Shown one piece after another: positions 11,351 to 19,683 of a stretch of DNA of 64,000 nt. The DNA lies in assembly GCF_029167375.1 (NCBI RefSeq), contig NZ_JARFTP010000014.1, positions 1-64,000 of the forward strand, in the 5' to 3' direction. The translations under genes and the position numbers were made by a program. The notes beneath the pieces are model-generated. The model was given only the letters and a program-made list of their open reading frames with translations. It searched no databases and was not told the DNA's origin. This DNA is from Tsukamurella sp. 8F (lineage in GTDB: Bacteria; Actinomycetota; Actinomycetes; Mycobacteriales; Mycobacteriaceae). How positions within the stretch are numbered: position 1 is the first letter of the stretch; each line of letters begins with the position of its first letter.

Positions 11351-12444
11351 CAGTTCGCTCCCGTCGCACGCAGGACTGTGGTGATCAGATTGACGTCGAC
11401 CTTGCCATTGGTCACCTTGCACTGCCCCGGCACCAGCCGGTTCACCGCGTCACAGGTGGCCTGCGGGTTGTTCGAGTTGATCAGTGCCGCCGGCGGCTTG
11501 TACGTGATGTGGGTGGCCATGGTCCGCTGATCGACGTTCACGGTGAACGCCTTGATCAGGGGCGGCAGCATGTTGAGCAGGTCACCGAACTGGCGCACAC
11601 CCGCCGCGAGCAGGTCGGTAGCCGGGACCGTCACGTCGAGCAGCGGGATCGCCAGGTCGCCGTACTTGCCCATGATGCTGCCGAGCATGTTGACCAGGCC
11701 CGGGAAACCCTTCAGCGCTGCGTTGCCCTGGATCAGGATGGGCGCCGCGACGTTGGTGATGTTCTGGTAGTACGAGCTCATGAACGGTGCGAGCTCACCC
11801 CAGTTCTGCACCAGACCGCCGGAGAGCGGGGCGAACGAGTCGAGGATGGCCGCGATATCGCCCATGCCCGGTCCGGGGTTCTTCATCAGCTCGCCGAGCT
11901 TGTTGGTGATCTCCTGGACCTCGGGCCCGACACCCGCCGATGCCTTGTTGATCGAGCCGAAAGACTCCATCGCCTGCTTGAACTCCTCGCCCTGACCGGC
12001 GTTGGTGAGGTCGGAGGCCAGCTTCGACACCGCGTTCAGCGAATCGGTGATCGACAGCGGGGTCTTGGTGTTGGTGATGCAGCCCTTGCCGTTCCAGTCG
12101 GGCCCCTGGTCGTCCTTGATCAGCTCGACGCGACGCTGCGCGACCAGGGAGTCGGCGACGGTGACCGCGCCGATCTTGGTGGGCAGCTTCCGGTCGGCAT
12201 CGACCTTGAAGTCGACGCGGACGCCCTTGCCCTCCGGCGTGATCTTCGTGACCTGGCCGACCTTGTATCCGAACTGGGCGACCTCGTTGCCGTCGAACAG
12301 ACCCACCGCGTCGGGGAAGATGGCGCAGTACGAGTTCATCTTCTGTAGCGCGGTCTTGACCGAGAAGAAACCGACCGCGAGTGCGACACAGACGATCACG
12401 ACGAGCGCCGACATGGCACCGCGCGAACCTAGGAACTTGCGCAT
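11350..12444 (-). CDS. mceD: Mce family protein MceD
   Basis: 364-aa Mce subunit with an N-terminal anchor helix (about 10-33), an Mce domain at about 38-115 (FGYKVGQVTKITPEGKGVRV) and a helical C-terminal region. Cysteines are present in the C-terminal part (ATCDAVNRLVPGQCKV). The stop overlaps the mceE start by 1 nt, and the start at 12444 shares a base with the mceC stop. Letter assigned by gene order. Confidence 0.87.
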   Translation of the reverse strand: MRKFLGSRGAMSALVVIVCVALAVGFFSVKTALQKMNSYCAIFPDAVGLFDGNEVAQFGYKVGQVTKITPEGKGVRVDFKVDADRKLPTKIGAVTVADSLVAQRRVELIKDDQGPDWNGKGCITNTKTPLSITDSLNAVSKLASDLTNAGQGEEFKQAMESFGSINKASAGVGPEVQEITNKLGELMKNPGPGMGDIAAILDSFAPLSGGLVQNWGELAPFMSSYYQNITNVAAPILIQGNAALKGFPGLVNMLGSIMGKYGDLAIPLLDVTVPATDLLAAGVRQFGDLLNMLPPLIKAFTVNVDQRTMATHITYKPPAALINSNNPQATCDAVNRLVPGQCKVTNGKVDVNLITTVLRATGAN

Positions 12445-13463
12445 CAGCAGTTCACCCCCGGGGACGGAATGCAGACGTTGGTGGCGAGGAAGCGCTGCGA
12501 CGACTGGTCGACCGTGATCGAGCCGTTGGGCTCGATCTTGGTCTGCAGCTGCTTGAGCATGTCCTTGCCCTGGTTGATTGCCGGCTGGGCCTGCTTGATC
12601 AGCTCGCGCGCCTTGGCGAGCAGCCCGTCGAGCCGACTCGCGAGCGGCACCACGTCACGCAGGTACACGTTCTCCAGCGGGACCAGCCGCTGTACCAGCT
12701 CGGCGAGGTTGTCCAGGTACGAGTGGAATCCGGCCAGGTTCGCGTTCGCCGAGGCGAAGAACGTCGACATGTTGTGCATGAGCGATACCAGCAGGTCGCC
12801 GTTGTCGCGGACGGCCTCCGAGTACTGGCCCATGATCTTGATGAACTCGCCGGCCTGGTCCTGCTGGCGCACGATGTTGTCGACCATCTTGTTCATCGTC
12901 CCGACCGTGTTCCGGATCGAGTCCGGCTGGTCCGTGATGGCCTGGTTGAGTTGCGCCAGCGACTGGCGCACCGGCGTAGCGTCGATCTTGCCGACCTTGG
13001 GGGTCGCCTTCTGGAAGGTCTCCATGAGGCTGTACGGGGTCGTGATCCGCGACCACGGGATCGGCTTGTCACCGAGCGGCTGGTCTCCCATCGGGGTCAG
13101 CGCGAGGTAGTAGCCGCCGACCACGGTGAGCATGCGAGTGGCGAGCTGAGAGGCGTCGCCGACGAAGATGTCGTTGTTCACCTTGAACTTCACCACGACG
13201 TGGTCGCTCTCGAGCTTCGTACTCGCCACCGAACCGACCGTGATGCCTGCGACGCGGACGGCGTCACCCTTCTGGACGGTCTGTGCCTCTTCGAACCACG
13301 CGGTGTACTCCTTCTTGCCGGGCTGGAAGAACGCCAGGTAACCCGCGATGAGTCCGAGGATCACCACGATGATGATGCCGGCGATGCCCCAGTTCAACTG
13401 CTGCCGCTTATCCTGCGCGGCCGTCGGCATCGGCCGGTTGAAGATCTTCATTTTGGATTGCAT
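12444..13463 (-). CDS. mceC: Mce family protein MceC
   Basis: 339-aa Mce subunit: anchor helix at about 24-46 (NWGIAGIIIVVILGLIAGYL), Mce domain at about 50-140 (GDAVRVAGITVGSVASTKLE), then a long helical domain. It ends with a cysteine-containing tail (NVCIPSPGVNC). The ATG at 13463 has an aaagga ribosome site 7 nt upstream and overlaps mceB by 16 nt. A second ATG at 13451 would give an exact ATGA overlap but lacks a ribosome site. Confidence 0.87.
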   Translation of the reverse strand: MQSKMKIFNRPMPTAAQDKRQQLNWGIAGIIIVVILGLIAGYLAFFQPGKKEYTAWFEEAQTVQKGDAVRVAGITVGSVASTKLESDHVVVKFKVNNDIFVGDASQLATRMLTVVGGYYLALTPMGDQPLGDKPIPWSRITTPYSLMETFQKATPKVGKIDATPVRQSLAQLNQAITDQPDSIRNTVGTMNKMVDNIVRQQDQAGEFIKIMGQYSEAVRDNGDLLVSLMHNMSTFFASANANLAGFHSYLDNLAELVQRLVPLENVYLRDVVPLASRLDGLLAKARELIKQAQPAINQGKDMLKQLQTKIEPNGSITVDQSSQRFLATNVCIPSPGVNC

Positions 13464-14485
13464 ACCGTAATCCTTTGTCCCGCGACGAGCACGTTCAGCA
13501 GCCCCGGAAGTGACGCCTGTCCGTTGGTGCACTTGAGGACGGTCCCACCCGGAGTCGGCTTCGGGAACGCCTGGTTCATCAGATTCAGCAGGTTGGGAAT
13601 CATCGCGAGGATGTTGACTGCCTGCTCGGCGCTGGGCAGCGCGTTCGACACGACCGCGTCCAACGCGGGGTTGGAGTTCGGCGTGAGGCCCAGCGCCGCC
13701 ATCAGGGCGTTGGTCCTGCTGATGACGCCCGAGGTCTGATCGGACCACTCCCGGATCGAGTCGTTGTTACTCGCGAGAGCCCGGCCGAACACGTCCAGAT
13801 CCTGCAGTACCTTCACCAGGCCGGGCGAATTCCCGTCGATCTTCTTGGAGATGTCGCCGAGGTTCGAGATGAGCGCCGTGAGCACCTTCTGCTTGTCGTT
13901 GCTCACACCGACGATCTTGTCCACCGACTGCAGCACGGGCGCGATGCCCTGGCCGTTGCCCTGGATCACCGCGAGCACGGACTGGACCAGATGGTTGATG
14001 TCGTCGGGCGCGAGCGTTGCGAGCACCGGCTTCAGTCCGTTGAACACCCCGGTGATATCGAACGACGGGGTGGTCTGGTCCATCGAGAAGGTGGTGCCGC
14101 CCTTGATGTGGTCGGCGTTCGCCGAGTCCTTGGGGAGCTGCAGGTCGACGTACCGGGTGCCCGTCAGGTTCTGGTACCGGATCGCGAGCTTGGTCCCGAC
14201 CGGCATCGGATGGTTGCGGGACACCGTGAACTTCAGCTGCGCGTACGTCTCCCGGTGATCCGAGGACTGCACGACATCGATCGAATTGATCTTGCCGACC
14301 TGGACGCCGAGCATGCGGACATCGTCGCCCTTCTTCAGGCCCGACACGTCCTTGAAGTCACCGGTGAAGCTGTCCGACTTCCCGTCGACCGGCCTGGTCA
14401 GCGCCTGCATGGTGATCAGCAACCCGAGGAGCATCACGAGCGCGAAGATCACGCACTTGACGACTGTGGTGGAAATTGATTTCAT
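13448..14485 (-). CDS. mceB: Mce family protein MceB
   Basis: 345-aa Mce subunit with an N-terminal helix (VVKCVIFALVMLLGLLITMQ, about 8-27), an Mce domain at about 38-120 (KKGDDVRMLGVQVGKINSID, LTGTRYVDLQL) and a helical tail ending with two cysteines (LKCTNG, ITVCNPK). It follows mceA by 7 nt. Confidence 0.88.
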   Translation of the reverse strand: MKSISTTVVKCVIFALVMLLGLLITMQALTRPVDGKSDSFTGDFKDVSGLKKGDDVRMLGVQVGKINSIDVVQSSDHRETYAQLKFTVSRNHPMPVGTKLAIRYQNLTGTRYVDLQLPKDSANADHIKGGTTFSMDQTTPSFDITGVFNGLKPVLATLAPDDINHLVQSVLAVIQGNGQGIAPVLQSVDKIVGVSNDKQKVLTALISNLGDISKKIDGNSPGLVKVLQDLDVFGRALASNNDSIREWSDQTSGVISRTNALMAALGLTPNSNPALDAVVSNALPSAEQAVNILAMIPNLLNLMNQAFPKPTPGGTVLKCTNGQASLPGLLNVLVAGQRITVCNPK

Positions 14486-14492
14486 GCTCTGC

Positions 14493-15656
14493 TCAGTTCC
14501 CTGCCTTGGCGGTCGAAGTGGGCACGTTCTTTGCCGACGGCTTCACGGCCGCGCCGGCGCTCGGCTTCGCTGCCGGCTGGCGCCCACCCGCGGTCGGTCC
14601 GGGCTTAGCCGGCTGCACGACCTGGAAGGTGGGAATCGGCGGCAGTGCCGCGCCCAGCGCGGGAACGTCGACGGACAGGTTCACGTTGAGCACCGGTCCG
14701 GCACCCACGACCGGCATCGCGGCGCGGACGTTGTTCATCACCTGTCCCAACTGGATGCCGAGCGTGCCTGCATTCGGGAACAGCTGCAGCAGCATCTGCA
14801 TCGTCCCGGTGACAAGCGGCGCCGCCTTCGCGAGCCCCTGCACACTAGCGGGGTTGAGGAGCTGCTGAAGCCGCGCCGTGAGGCTGTCCGTGTGGTTGGT
14901 CAGCGCGTCCTCCGTGGCGAGCGTGCGCTGCACGTACGCCTGGTTGTGCACCAGATCGAGGTCGAACAGGTTCTGCACCGCGGGCAGCATCGCGGCCGCC
15001 GTACCGTCCGCCGCCTGGATCGCGCGTGCGATCTGGGGGAACGTCTCGGCGGTGGACAGCTTCTGCGTGTCCTGGACGGCCTGCGCGACATTGCCCAACG
15101 CCGTGGTGAGCGGGAGCATCGCCTTGGTCGACGCATCCACGTTCCGCAGGATCTCGCCCATATGCGGACGGATCGCGTCGGAGTTCACGTCGCCGAGCGT
15201 GGTGATCATGTTCGACACGGAGTTGTCGGTGATCTGCCGCTGCGGGGTGAGCTGCGCGCCGCTCTTGAGCGAGGAGCCGCCCGGATGCGGGATCAGCTCG
15301 ACCTCGGAGACGCCGAACAGGTTGCCGGCCGAGAAGGCCGCCTCGACGCTGTCGGTTATGCCCTTGGTCTTGGCCGGCTCGAGCACCAGATCGACGCCCT
15401 GCTGCCCGTTGCCCAGGCTGCGCACCTCGCCCACCTTGCCGATCTCGAAGCCGTTCATCTTGACCGGGGCCCCGGCCACGATGCCGGCCGCGACGTTCGG
15501 CGTCCGCAGCGTCAGGTCGAAGTCGTTCTTCGGCCAGAAGTGCTGGACCAGGTAGATCACCAACAAGATGACCGCGACGACGACTACGAAGATGATTCCG
15601 CGTCTGCGCAGGACCGACTTGTCGATCGACATGCCGGGTACGGATACGACTCCCAT
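14493..15656 (-). CDS. mceA: Mce family protein MceA
   Basis: 387-aa first Mce subunit: membrane anchor at about 20-41, Mce domain at about 46-125 (GAPVKMNGFEIGKVGEVRSL, FGVSEVELIPHPGG), a helical region, and a Pro/Ala/Lys-rich tail from about 335. The ATG at 15656 has an aagggg site at suitable spacing. An internal ATG eight codons later is a possible alternative. It follows yrbEB by 4 nt. Confidence 0.9.
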   Translation of the reverse strand: MGVVSVPGMSIDKSVLRRRGIIFVVVVAVILLVIYLVQHFWPKNDFDLTLRTPNVAAGIVAGAPVKMNGFEIGKVGEVRSLGNGQQGVDLVLEPAKTKGITDSVEAAFSAGNLFGVSEVELIPHPGGSSLKSGAQLTPQRQITDNSVSNMITTLGDVNSDAIRPHMGEILRNVDASTKAMLPLTTALGNVAQAVQDTQKLSTAETFPQIARAIQAADGTAAAMLPAVQNLFDLDLVHNQAYVQRTLATEDALTNHTDSLTARLQQLLNPASVQGLAKAAPLVTGTMQMLLQLFPNAGTLGIQLGQVMNNVRAAMPVVGAGPVLNVNLSVDVPALGAALPPIPTFQVVQPAKPGPTAGGRQPAAKPSAGAAVKPSAKNVPTSTAKAGN

Positions 15657-15660
15657 GGCC

Positions 15661-16524
15661 TTACCCCTTGAACTCGACCGGGGAGCTGATACCCCAGAGA
15701 ACGACGGTCATCACGAGGTCCAGGATGACGAGGGACACCAGGCTCGCACGGATCGCGCGACCAGATGCCGTACCCACGCCCTCCGGACCACCGGAAGCGA
15801 AAAAGCCCTGATAGCAGTGGATCATGATGATCACCACCAGGAACACGGCCACCTTGATGATCGAGAAGATGATGTCGGAGGCACTGACGAACTGCGAGAA
15901 ATAGTGCGCGTACGTGCCCGAGGGCATCGCGTACACCGTCGTCACCAACCAGGTACAGGACACCCAGCTGAGGATCAGCGTGATCAGGTACACCGGGATG
16001 ACCGCGACGAGGCCCGCGATGACGCGGGTCGTGACGACGAAGGATACCGAGCGCAGGCCGAGGGACTCGAGCGCGTCGATCTCCTCGTTGATGCGCATGG
16101 CGCCGATCTCCGCCGTCATGCGGCAGCCGGCCTGGGCGGCGAAGCCGACGCCCGCCAGGATGGGGGCGAACTCACGCGTGTTGGCGAAGGCCGCGACCAC
16201 GGCGGTCAGCGGACCCATACCGAGCATGTTGAGGATCTGGTAGCCCTGCACCGCGACGGTGCCGCCGACCGCGATACCGAGCACCGCGAGCACCGGGGCG
16301 GTTCCGCCGCCGACGACCAGGGCGCCGCGGCCCCAGGTGATGTCCGTGAGGATGTACATCACCTGCGACCGGTAGTGCTTCAGGCAGTGCGGGATCGTCC
16401 GGATGACTTCGGCGACGAACGAGATGACGTGGCCGAAGAGCTCGAACGGTGCCCAGACGCCGCCGAAGGCGCCGGCGGCCTTGAAGAACCAGCGGGTGCC
16501 CCGTGGGCGATAGACGGTTGCCAT
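15661..16524 (-). CDS. yrbEB: YrbE-type Mce permease, second subunit
   Basis: 287-aa integral membrane protein of the MlaE family, one half of the Mce importer channel. Five to six hydrophobic segments are visible. The conserved MlaE signature EIGAMRINEEIDALESLGL is at about 134-152. It probably pairs with YrbEA and an MceG/Mkl ATPase. No ATPase gene is in this window; in mycobacteria it is encoded elsewhere. Confidence 0.92.
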   Translation of the reverse strand: MATVYRPRGTRWFFKAAGAFGGVWAPFELFGHVISFVAEVIRTIPHCLKHYRSQVMYILTDITWGRGALVVGGGTAPVLAVLGIAVGGTVAVQGYQILNMLGMGPLTAVVAAFANTREFAPILAGVGFAAQAGCRMTAEIGAMRINEEIDALESLGLRSVSFVVTTRVIAGLVAVIPVYLITLILSWVSCTWLVTTVYAMPSGTYAHYFSQFVSASDIIFSIIKVAVFLVVIIMIHCYQGFFASGGPEGVGTASGRAIRASLVSLVILDLVMTVVLWGISSPVEFKG

Positions 16525-16528
16525 GTGA

Positions 16529-17374
16529 TCAGCCCACCTGAATCGGGAAGAAGACCGTCGTCACCTGTGTCAGCACCAGGTTCATGGTGAAGATGACGAC
16601 GAAGGACAGGACGACGGTGGAGTTCACGCCGTCGGCGACGCCGCGCGATCCACCCTTCGCCTCGAGGCCGCGCTGGCAACCGATGATCGCGACGATCGTT
16701 CCGAAGATGATCGACTTGACGATGGAGATCCATACGTCGACCGGGTGCGCGAACGAACCGAAGGACAGCCAGAAGGCGCCGGGCGTGACGCCCTGCGAGC
16801 CGACGGCGACGAAATAGCCGGAGAGCGTGCCGATCACGATGATGAGGATGTTCAGCAGCGGGGACACGATCCATGCCGCGATGAGTCGCGGGACGACCAG
16901 ACGGTTGATCGGGTTGATACCCATGACCCGCATCGCGTCCGTCTCTTCACGGATGGTGCGGGCACCCAGGTCGGCCGCGATCGCGGAGGCGCCGGCGCCT
17001 GCCAGCAGCAGCGCGGTCGCGATCGGCGCGCCCTGCGCGATGACCGCGAGGCCCGAGGCCGCGCCCGCGAGGGAGTCGGCGCCGAGCTGGTGGATGATGT
17101 TGCCGACCTGGATCGAGACGATCATCCCGAACGGGATCGCGATCAGGACGGCGGGCAGGGTGGCGACGCCGATCATGTACCAGAGCTGGAAGAACGCCTC
17201 CTTCCACTGCAACTGGAGCTTCAGCGTGTCCGTGACCATCGCGGTCAGGGTCGTGAAGAACATCCGGACGGTCCGACCCATGGTGCGGACCGAGTCGACG
17301 ATGGTGGTCGAGAAGTTCTTTCTCAGGATCGAGAACGCCGACGGCCGTTTTGCCGGCACAGCAGCTTGTGTCAC
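16529..17374 (-). CDS. yrbEA: YrbE-type Mce permease, first subunit
   Basis: 281-aa MlaE-family permease with the signature DLGARTIREETDAMRVMGIN and at least five membrane helices. The start is the GTG at 17374, which has a gagagggga ribosome site and begins VTQAAVPAKRP. The open frame runs 24 codons further upstream but through the operator region, so the longer version is unlikely. First gene of the mce operon; the leader upstream carries a 7-bp palindrome. Confidence 0.9.
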   Translation of the reverse strand: MTQAAVPAKRPSAFSILRKNFSTTIVDSVRTMGRTVRMFFTTLTAMVTDTLKLQLQWKEAFFQLWYMIGVATLPAVLIAIPFGMIVSIQVGNIIHQLGADSLAGAASGLAVIAQGAPIATALLLAGAGASAIAADLGARTIREETDAMRVMGINPINRLVVPRLIAAWIVSPLLNILIIVIGTLSGYFVAVGSQGVTPGAFWLSFGSFAHPVDVWISIVKSIIFGTIVAIIGCQRGLEAKGGSRGVADGVNSTVVLSFVVIFTMNLVLTQVTTVFFPIQVG

Positions 17375-17408
17375 CGGATGTTTCCCCTCTCGAGCTGGCC
17401 CTCTGTGA

Positions 17409-17463
17409 CCTGAGAGACAACTTCTCAGGCATATGACCGAGCACACTATATCTAACTCTCAGG
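17409..17463 (-). promoter_or_regulatory. mce operon promoter with operator-like repeats
   Basis: On the minus strand a good -10 box, TATAGT, is at 17445-17450. Downstream of it, in the leader, is a perfect inverted repeat CCTGAGA-N7-TCTCAGG (17409-17429). A third CCTGAGA copy (17457-17463) lies just upstream of the -10. Repeated half-sites flanking the start point suggest a repressor site, possibly for a GntR or TetR regulator as known for some mce operons. No regulator gene adjoins it. Confidence 0.5.
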
Positions 17464-17627
17464 TTCCCGACGCACATCGGCACGCTTAGCGAACTCGTGT
17501 TGCAGACGGGGTCTGTGGGACTTCTATCGCCTGTGACGAACCTGATAGAAATCGTATCGGCGCAGGTGGGCCGAATTTTGGTGCTGGATACGCGCCGGTC
17601 GGGCGCAGTGGCACCCTAGCGCACGGG

Positions 17628-17633
17628 TAGATT
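17628..17633 (+). promoter_or_regulatory. Candidate -10 box of wecA, leaderless
   Basis: TAGATT ends 7 nt before the GTG at 17641 and no ribosome site intervenes. This spacing would place the transcription start on the start codon, the usual layout of leaderless mRNAs in Mycobacteriales. It supports GTG 17641 over the in-frame ATG at 17698. Confidence 0.4.
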
Positions 17634-17640
17634 CGCACGG

Positions 17641-18819
17641 GTGCGAATGCTGGCAGCAGGTGGGATCCCGATCGACCCATCCGGTACCGGCGTCCCGATG
17701 CGTGAACTACTGGTGGTGGGCCTCACCGCGGCAGTGGTGTCCTTCCTCGCCACCTCGGTCGTTCGCGTGGCGGCGACGCGGTTCGGGGCAGTCGCGGTAC
17801 CCCGCACACGCGACGTCCACACCGTCCCGACGCCCCGCCTCGGCGGCGTGGGCATCTACTTCGGGCTCGTCGCCGGTATATTCCTCGCCGCCCAGCTACC
17901 GGCCCTCACACGAGGCTTCACCTATACGAGAGATGCACCTGCGGTCCTCGTCGCCGGAGGCGTGATCGTCGTCGTCGGTATCATCGACGATCGTTGGGGC
18001 ATAGACGCTTTGACCAAGCTGGTAGGCCAGATCACCGCCGCCGGCGTACTCGTCGTCATGGGCGTCGCATGGAACGTGATCTACCTGCCCGTGTTGAACA
18101 CGACGGTGCTGCTCGACCAGTTGCAGGCCGGTCTGGTCACTGTACTCATCACGGCGGCGACCGTGAACGCCATGAACTTCATCGACGGGCTCGACGGTCT
18201 GCTCGCCGGCGTCGCGGCGATCGCGGCGCTCGCGATCCTGCTGTTCTCCGTAGGCCTCATGCGCGACTCGGGCGGGGACGCACCGTCGTATCCCCCGGCG
18301 CTCATCGCGGCCGCCCTCTTCGGAGCCTGTATCGGCTTCCTCCCGCACAACTTCCAGCCCGCACGCATCTTCATGGGCGACTCCGGCTCGATGCTGTTGG
18401 GGCTCACGCTAGCGGCCGCGTCGACCTCGGCGTCCGGCCGCATCTCCCAGAACGCCTATGGCGCAACGGACATCTTCACGCTGCTGCTGCCGCTGCTGCT
18501 GGCCGTCGCCATCATGTTCGTGCCGATGCTGGACCTGCTGCTCGCCGTCGTGCGCCGCACACGCGCCGGCGTCAGCCCGTTCACCGCGGACAAGATGCAC
18601 CTGCACCACCGGCTGCTGGGCCTGGGGCACAGCCAGCGCCGCGTAGTGCTCGTCATCTACCTCTGGGTCGCGGTGCTGGGCCTGTCGGCTGCCGCGTCGA
18701 CACTGTTCCCGGTGACCGTGGTCGCGCCGCTGTTCGCGGCCGGCCTGCTGTGCGCCCTCGTGTGCACGATCGTGCCGCGCTGGCGCGAGAGGTACGGCCA
18801 CACGGGCCCGGCGGACTAG
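17641..18819 (+). CDS. wecA: Undecaprenyl-phosphate GlcNAc-1-phosphate transferase (WecA/Rfe type)
   Basis: 392-aa membrane enzyme that transfers a sugar-1-phosphate from a UDP-sugar to decaprenyl/undecaprenyl phosphate. In mycobacteria this starts the linker that joins arabinogalactan to peptidoglycan. About ten to eleven helices are visible. Family motifs are present: VGIIDDRWG, NAMNFIDGLDGLLAG, FMGDSGSMLLG and the HIHH-like KMHLHHRLLGLGHSQRR. It is the only plus-strand gene between the atp and argS ends of the core block. In M. tuberculosis its counterpart runs in the same direction as its neighbours, so it seems inverted here. Confidence 0.93.
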   Translation: MRMLAAGGIPIDPSGTGVPMRELLVVGLTAAVVSFLATSVVRVAATRFGAVAVPRTRDVHTVPTPRLGGVGIYFGLVAGIFLAAQLPALTRGFTYTRDAPAVLVAGGVIVVVGIIDDRWGIDALTKLVGQITAAGVLVVMGVAWNVIYLPVLNTTVLLDQLQAGLVTVLITAATVNAMNFIDGLDGLLAGVAAIAALAILLFSVGLMRDSGGDAPSYPPALIAAALFGACIGFLPHNFQPARIFMGDSGSMLLGLTLAAASTSASGRISQNAYGATDIFTLLLPLLLAVAIMFVPMLDLLLAVVRRTRAGVSPFTADKMHLHHRLLGLGHSQRRVVLVIYLWVAVLGLSAAASTLFPVTVVAPLFAAGLLCALVCTIVPRWRERYGHTGPAD

Positions 18820-18871
18820 TATCGGCCACTGCGTAGGAGCGGGCTGTCAACGTTCCGAATCGGCGAGGTCC

Positions 18872-18909
18872 GGTGTGGTCACATCACGCTGGTGCGGTCA
18901 CATCACGCT
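18872..18909. repeat. 19-bp tandem duplication at the thioesterase stop
   Basis: Two adjacent 19-bp copies (18872-18890 and 18891-18909) differ at one base. The second copy holds the stop codon and last codons of the thioesterase gene; the first lies just beyond the stop. It is a small duplication in the convergent gap between wecA and the thioesterase. Confidence 0.7.
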
Positions 18910-19683
18910 GCTGTACGCGAGTTCGCCCTCGCGCTCCCATGCGACGGCGATGATCTCGGGGTGCTCGCGGTAGAACAGATGGTCGCCGGTCGTCAGGATC
19001 GAATCGAACTCCCCTTTGGTGAAGCGCTTCCAGCGCTTGGGGTGTGAGATCTTCAGCTGCGTGTCATCGGAGGCGGATATGTCGGTGATACCGGCGGCTA
19101 TCGGCGTGTGCCGCAGGGCTCCGAATCCCAGAGCGAAATCAACCGCGACGGTATGGCGCAGACTCTCTTTCAGATTCTCGTCGCCCAGCTCAGGGGGCAA
19201 CAATCCGATGTCGTCGGCCTCCGCGATCCGCTGGCTGGCGTACTTGAACGGTCCGCCACGCATGTGCGTGTAGACGGAGCCGAGCCTGAACTCGGTCGGG
19301 CAGGCGGCCACGATCGGAACGAACCGGCCGACCTCGATACCCAGCTTCTCCAGTTCCTGGGTGGCGGCATAGCCGACGTAACCCCCGAAACTGTGACCGC
19401 TGAGCACCGGGCGCACCGGGGCGATCTCCGCGATCGACTGCGCGATCTCACGCCCCAGCTCCCGCATGCTGGTCGGATCGGGCTCATCAGAACGGGTGCC
19501 ACGTCCCGGCATGCGCCAGGAGGCGAAGTCGTAGTCACCGATAAGCGGGATCAACGGGTTTGCCGCCCAAGCCATCTCGACTCCGGCACCTCCGAAGAAG
19601 AAGACGGAGGGCCGCCCTCCGCGGTACTCGCCGGCGGGCCACCACCACTTGGCGTGCGCCTTCTTCTGAGCTGTGTTCGTCAT
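18898..19683 (-). CDS. Type II thioesterase paired with the polyketide synthase
   Basis: 261-aa alpha/beta hydrolase of the TesA/type II thioesterase family. The nucleophile is S98 in GHSFGGY, and the catalytic histidine is probably H235 in TTGDHLFYREHP. Such enzymes release or edit acyl chains on a PKS carrier protein. The ATG at 19683 overlaps the PKS stop by 4 nt (ATGA), so the two are translationally coupled. In mycobacteria, TesA works with PKSs of the phthiocerol and phenolic glycolipid pathway. This enzyme most likely serves the PKS upstream. Confidence 0.9.
   Translation of the reverse strand: MTNTAQKKAHAKWWWPAGEYRGGRPSVFFFGGAGVEMAWAANPLIPLIGDYDFASWRMPGRGTRSDEPDPTSMRELGREIAQSIAEIAPVRPVLSGHSFGGYVGYAATQELEKLGIEVGRFVPIVAACPTEFRLGSVYTHMRGGPFKYASQRIAEADDIGLLPPELGDENLKESLRHTVAVDFALGFGALRHTPIAAGITDISASDDTQLKISHPKRWKRFTKGEFDSILTTGDHLFYREHPEIIAVAWEREGELAYSSVM

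Noticed and set aside
13464-13748. Upstream extension of mceC
   Set aside because: It overlaps mceB almost fully and precedes the conserved anchor helix; ATG 13463 has a ribosome site.
17486-17680. Small minus-strand frame between the mce operon and wecA
   Set aside because: No ribosome site, no recognisable protein features, and it overlaps the wecA start.
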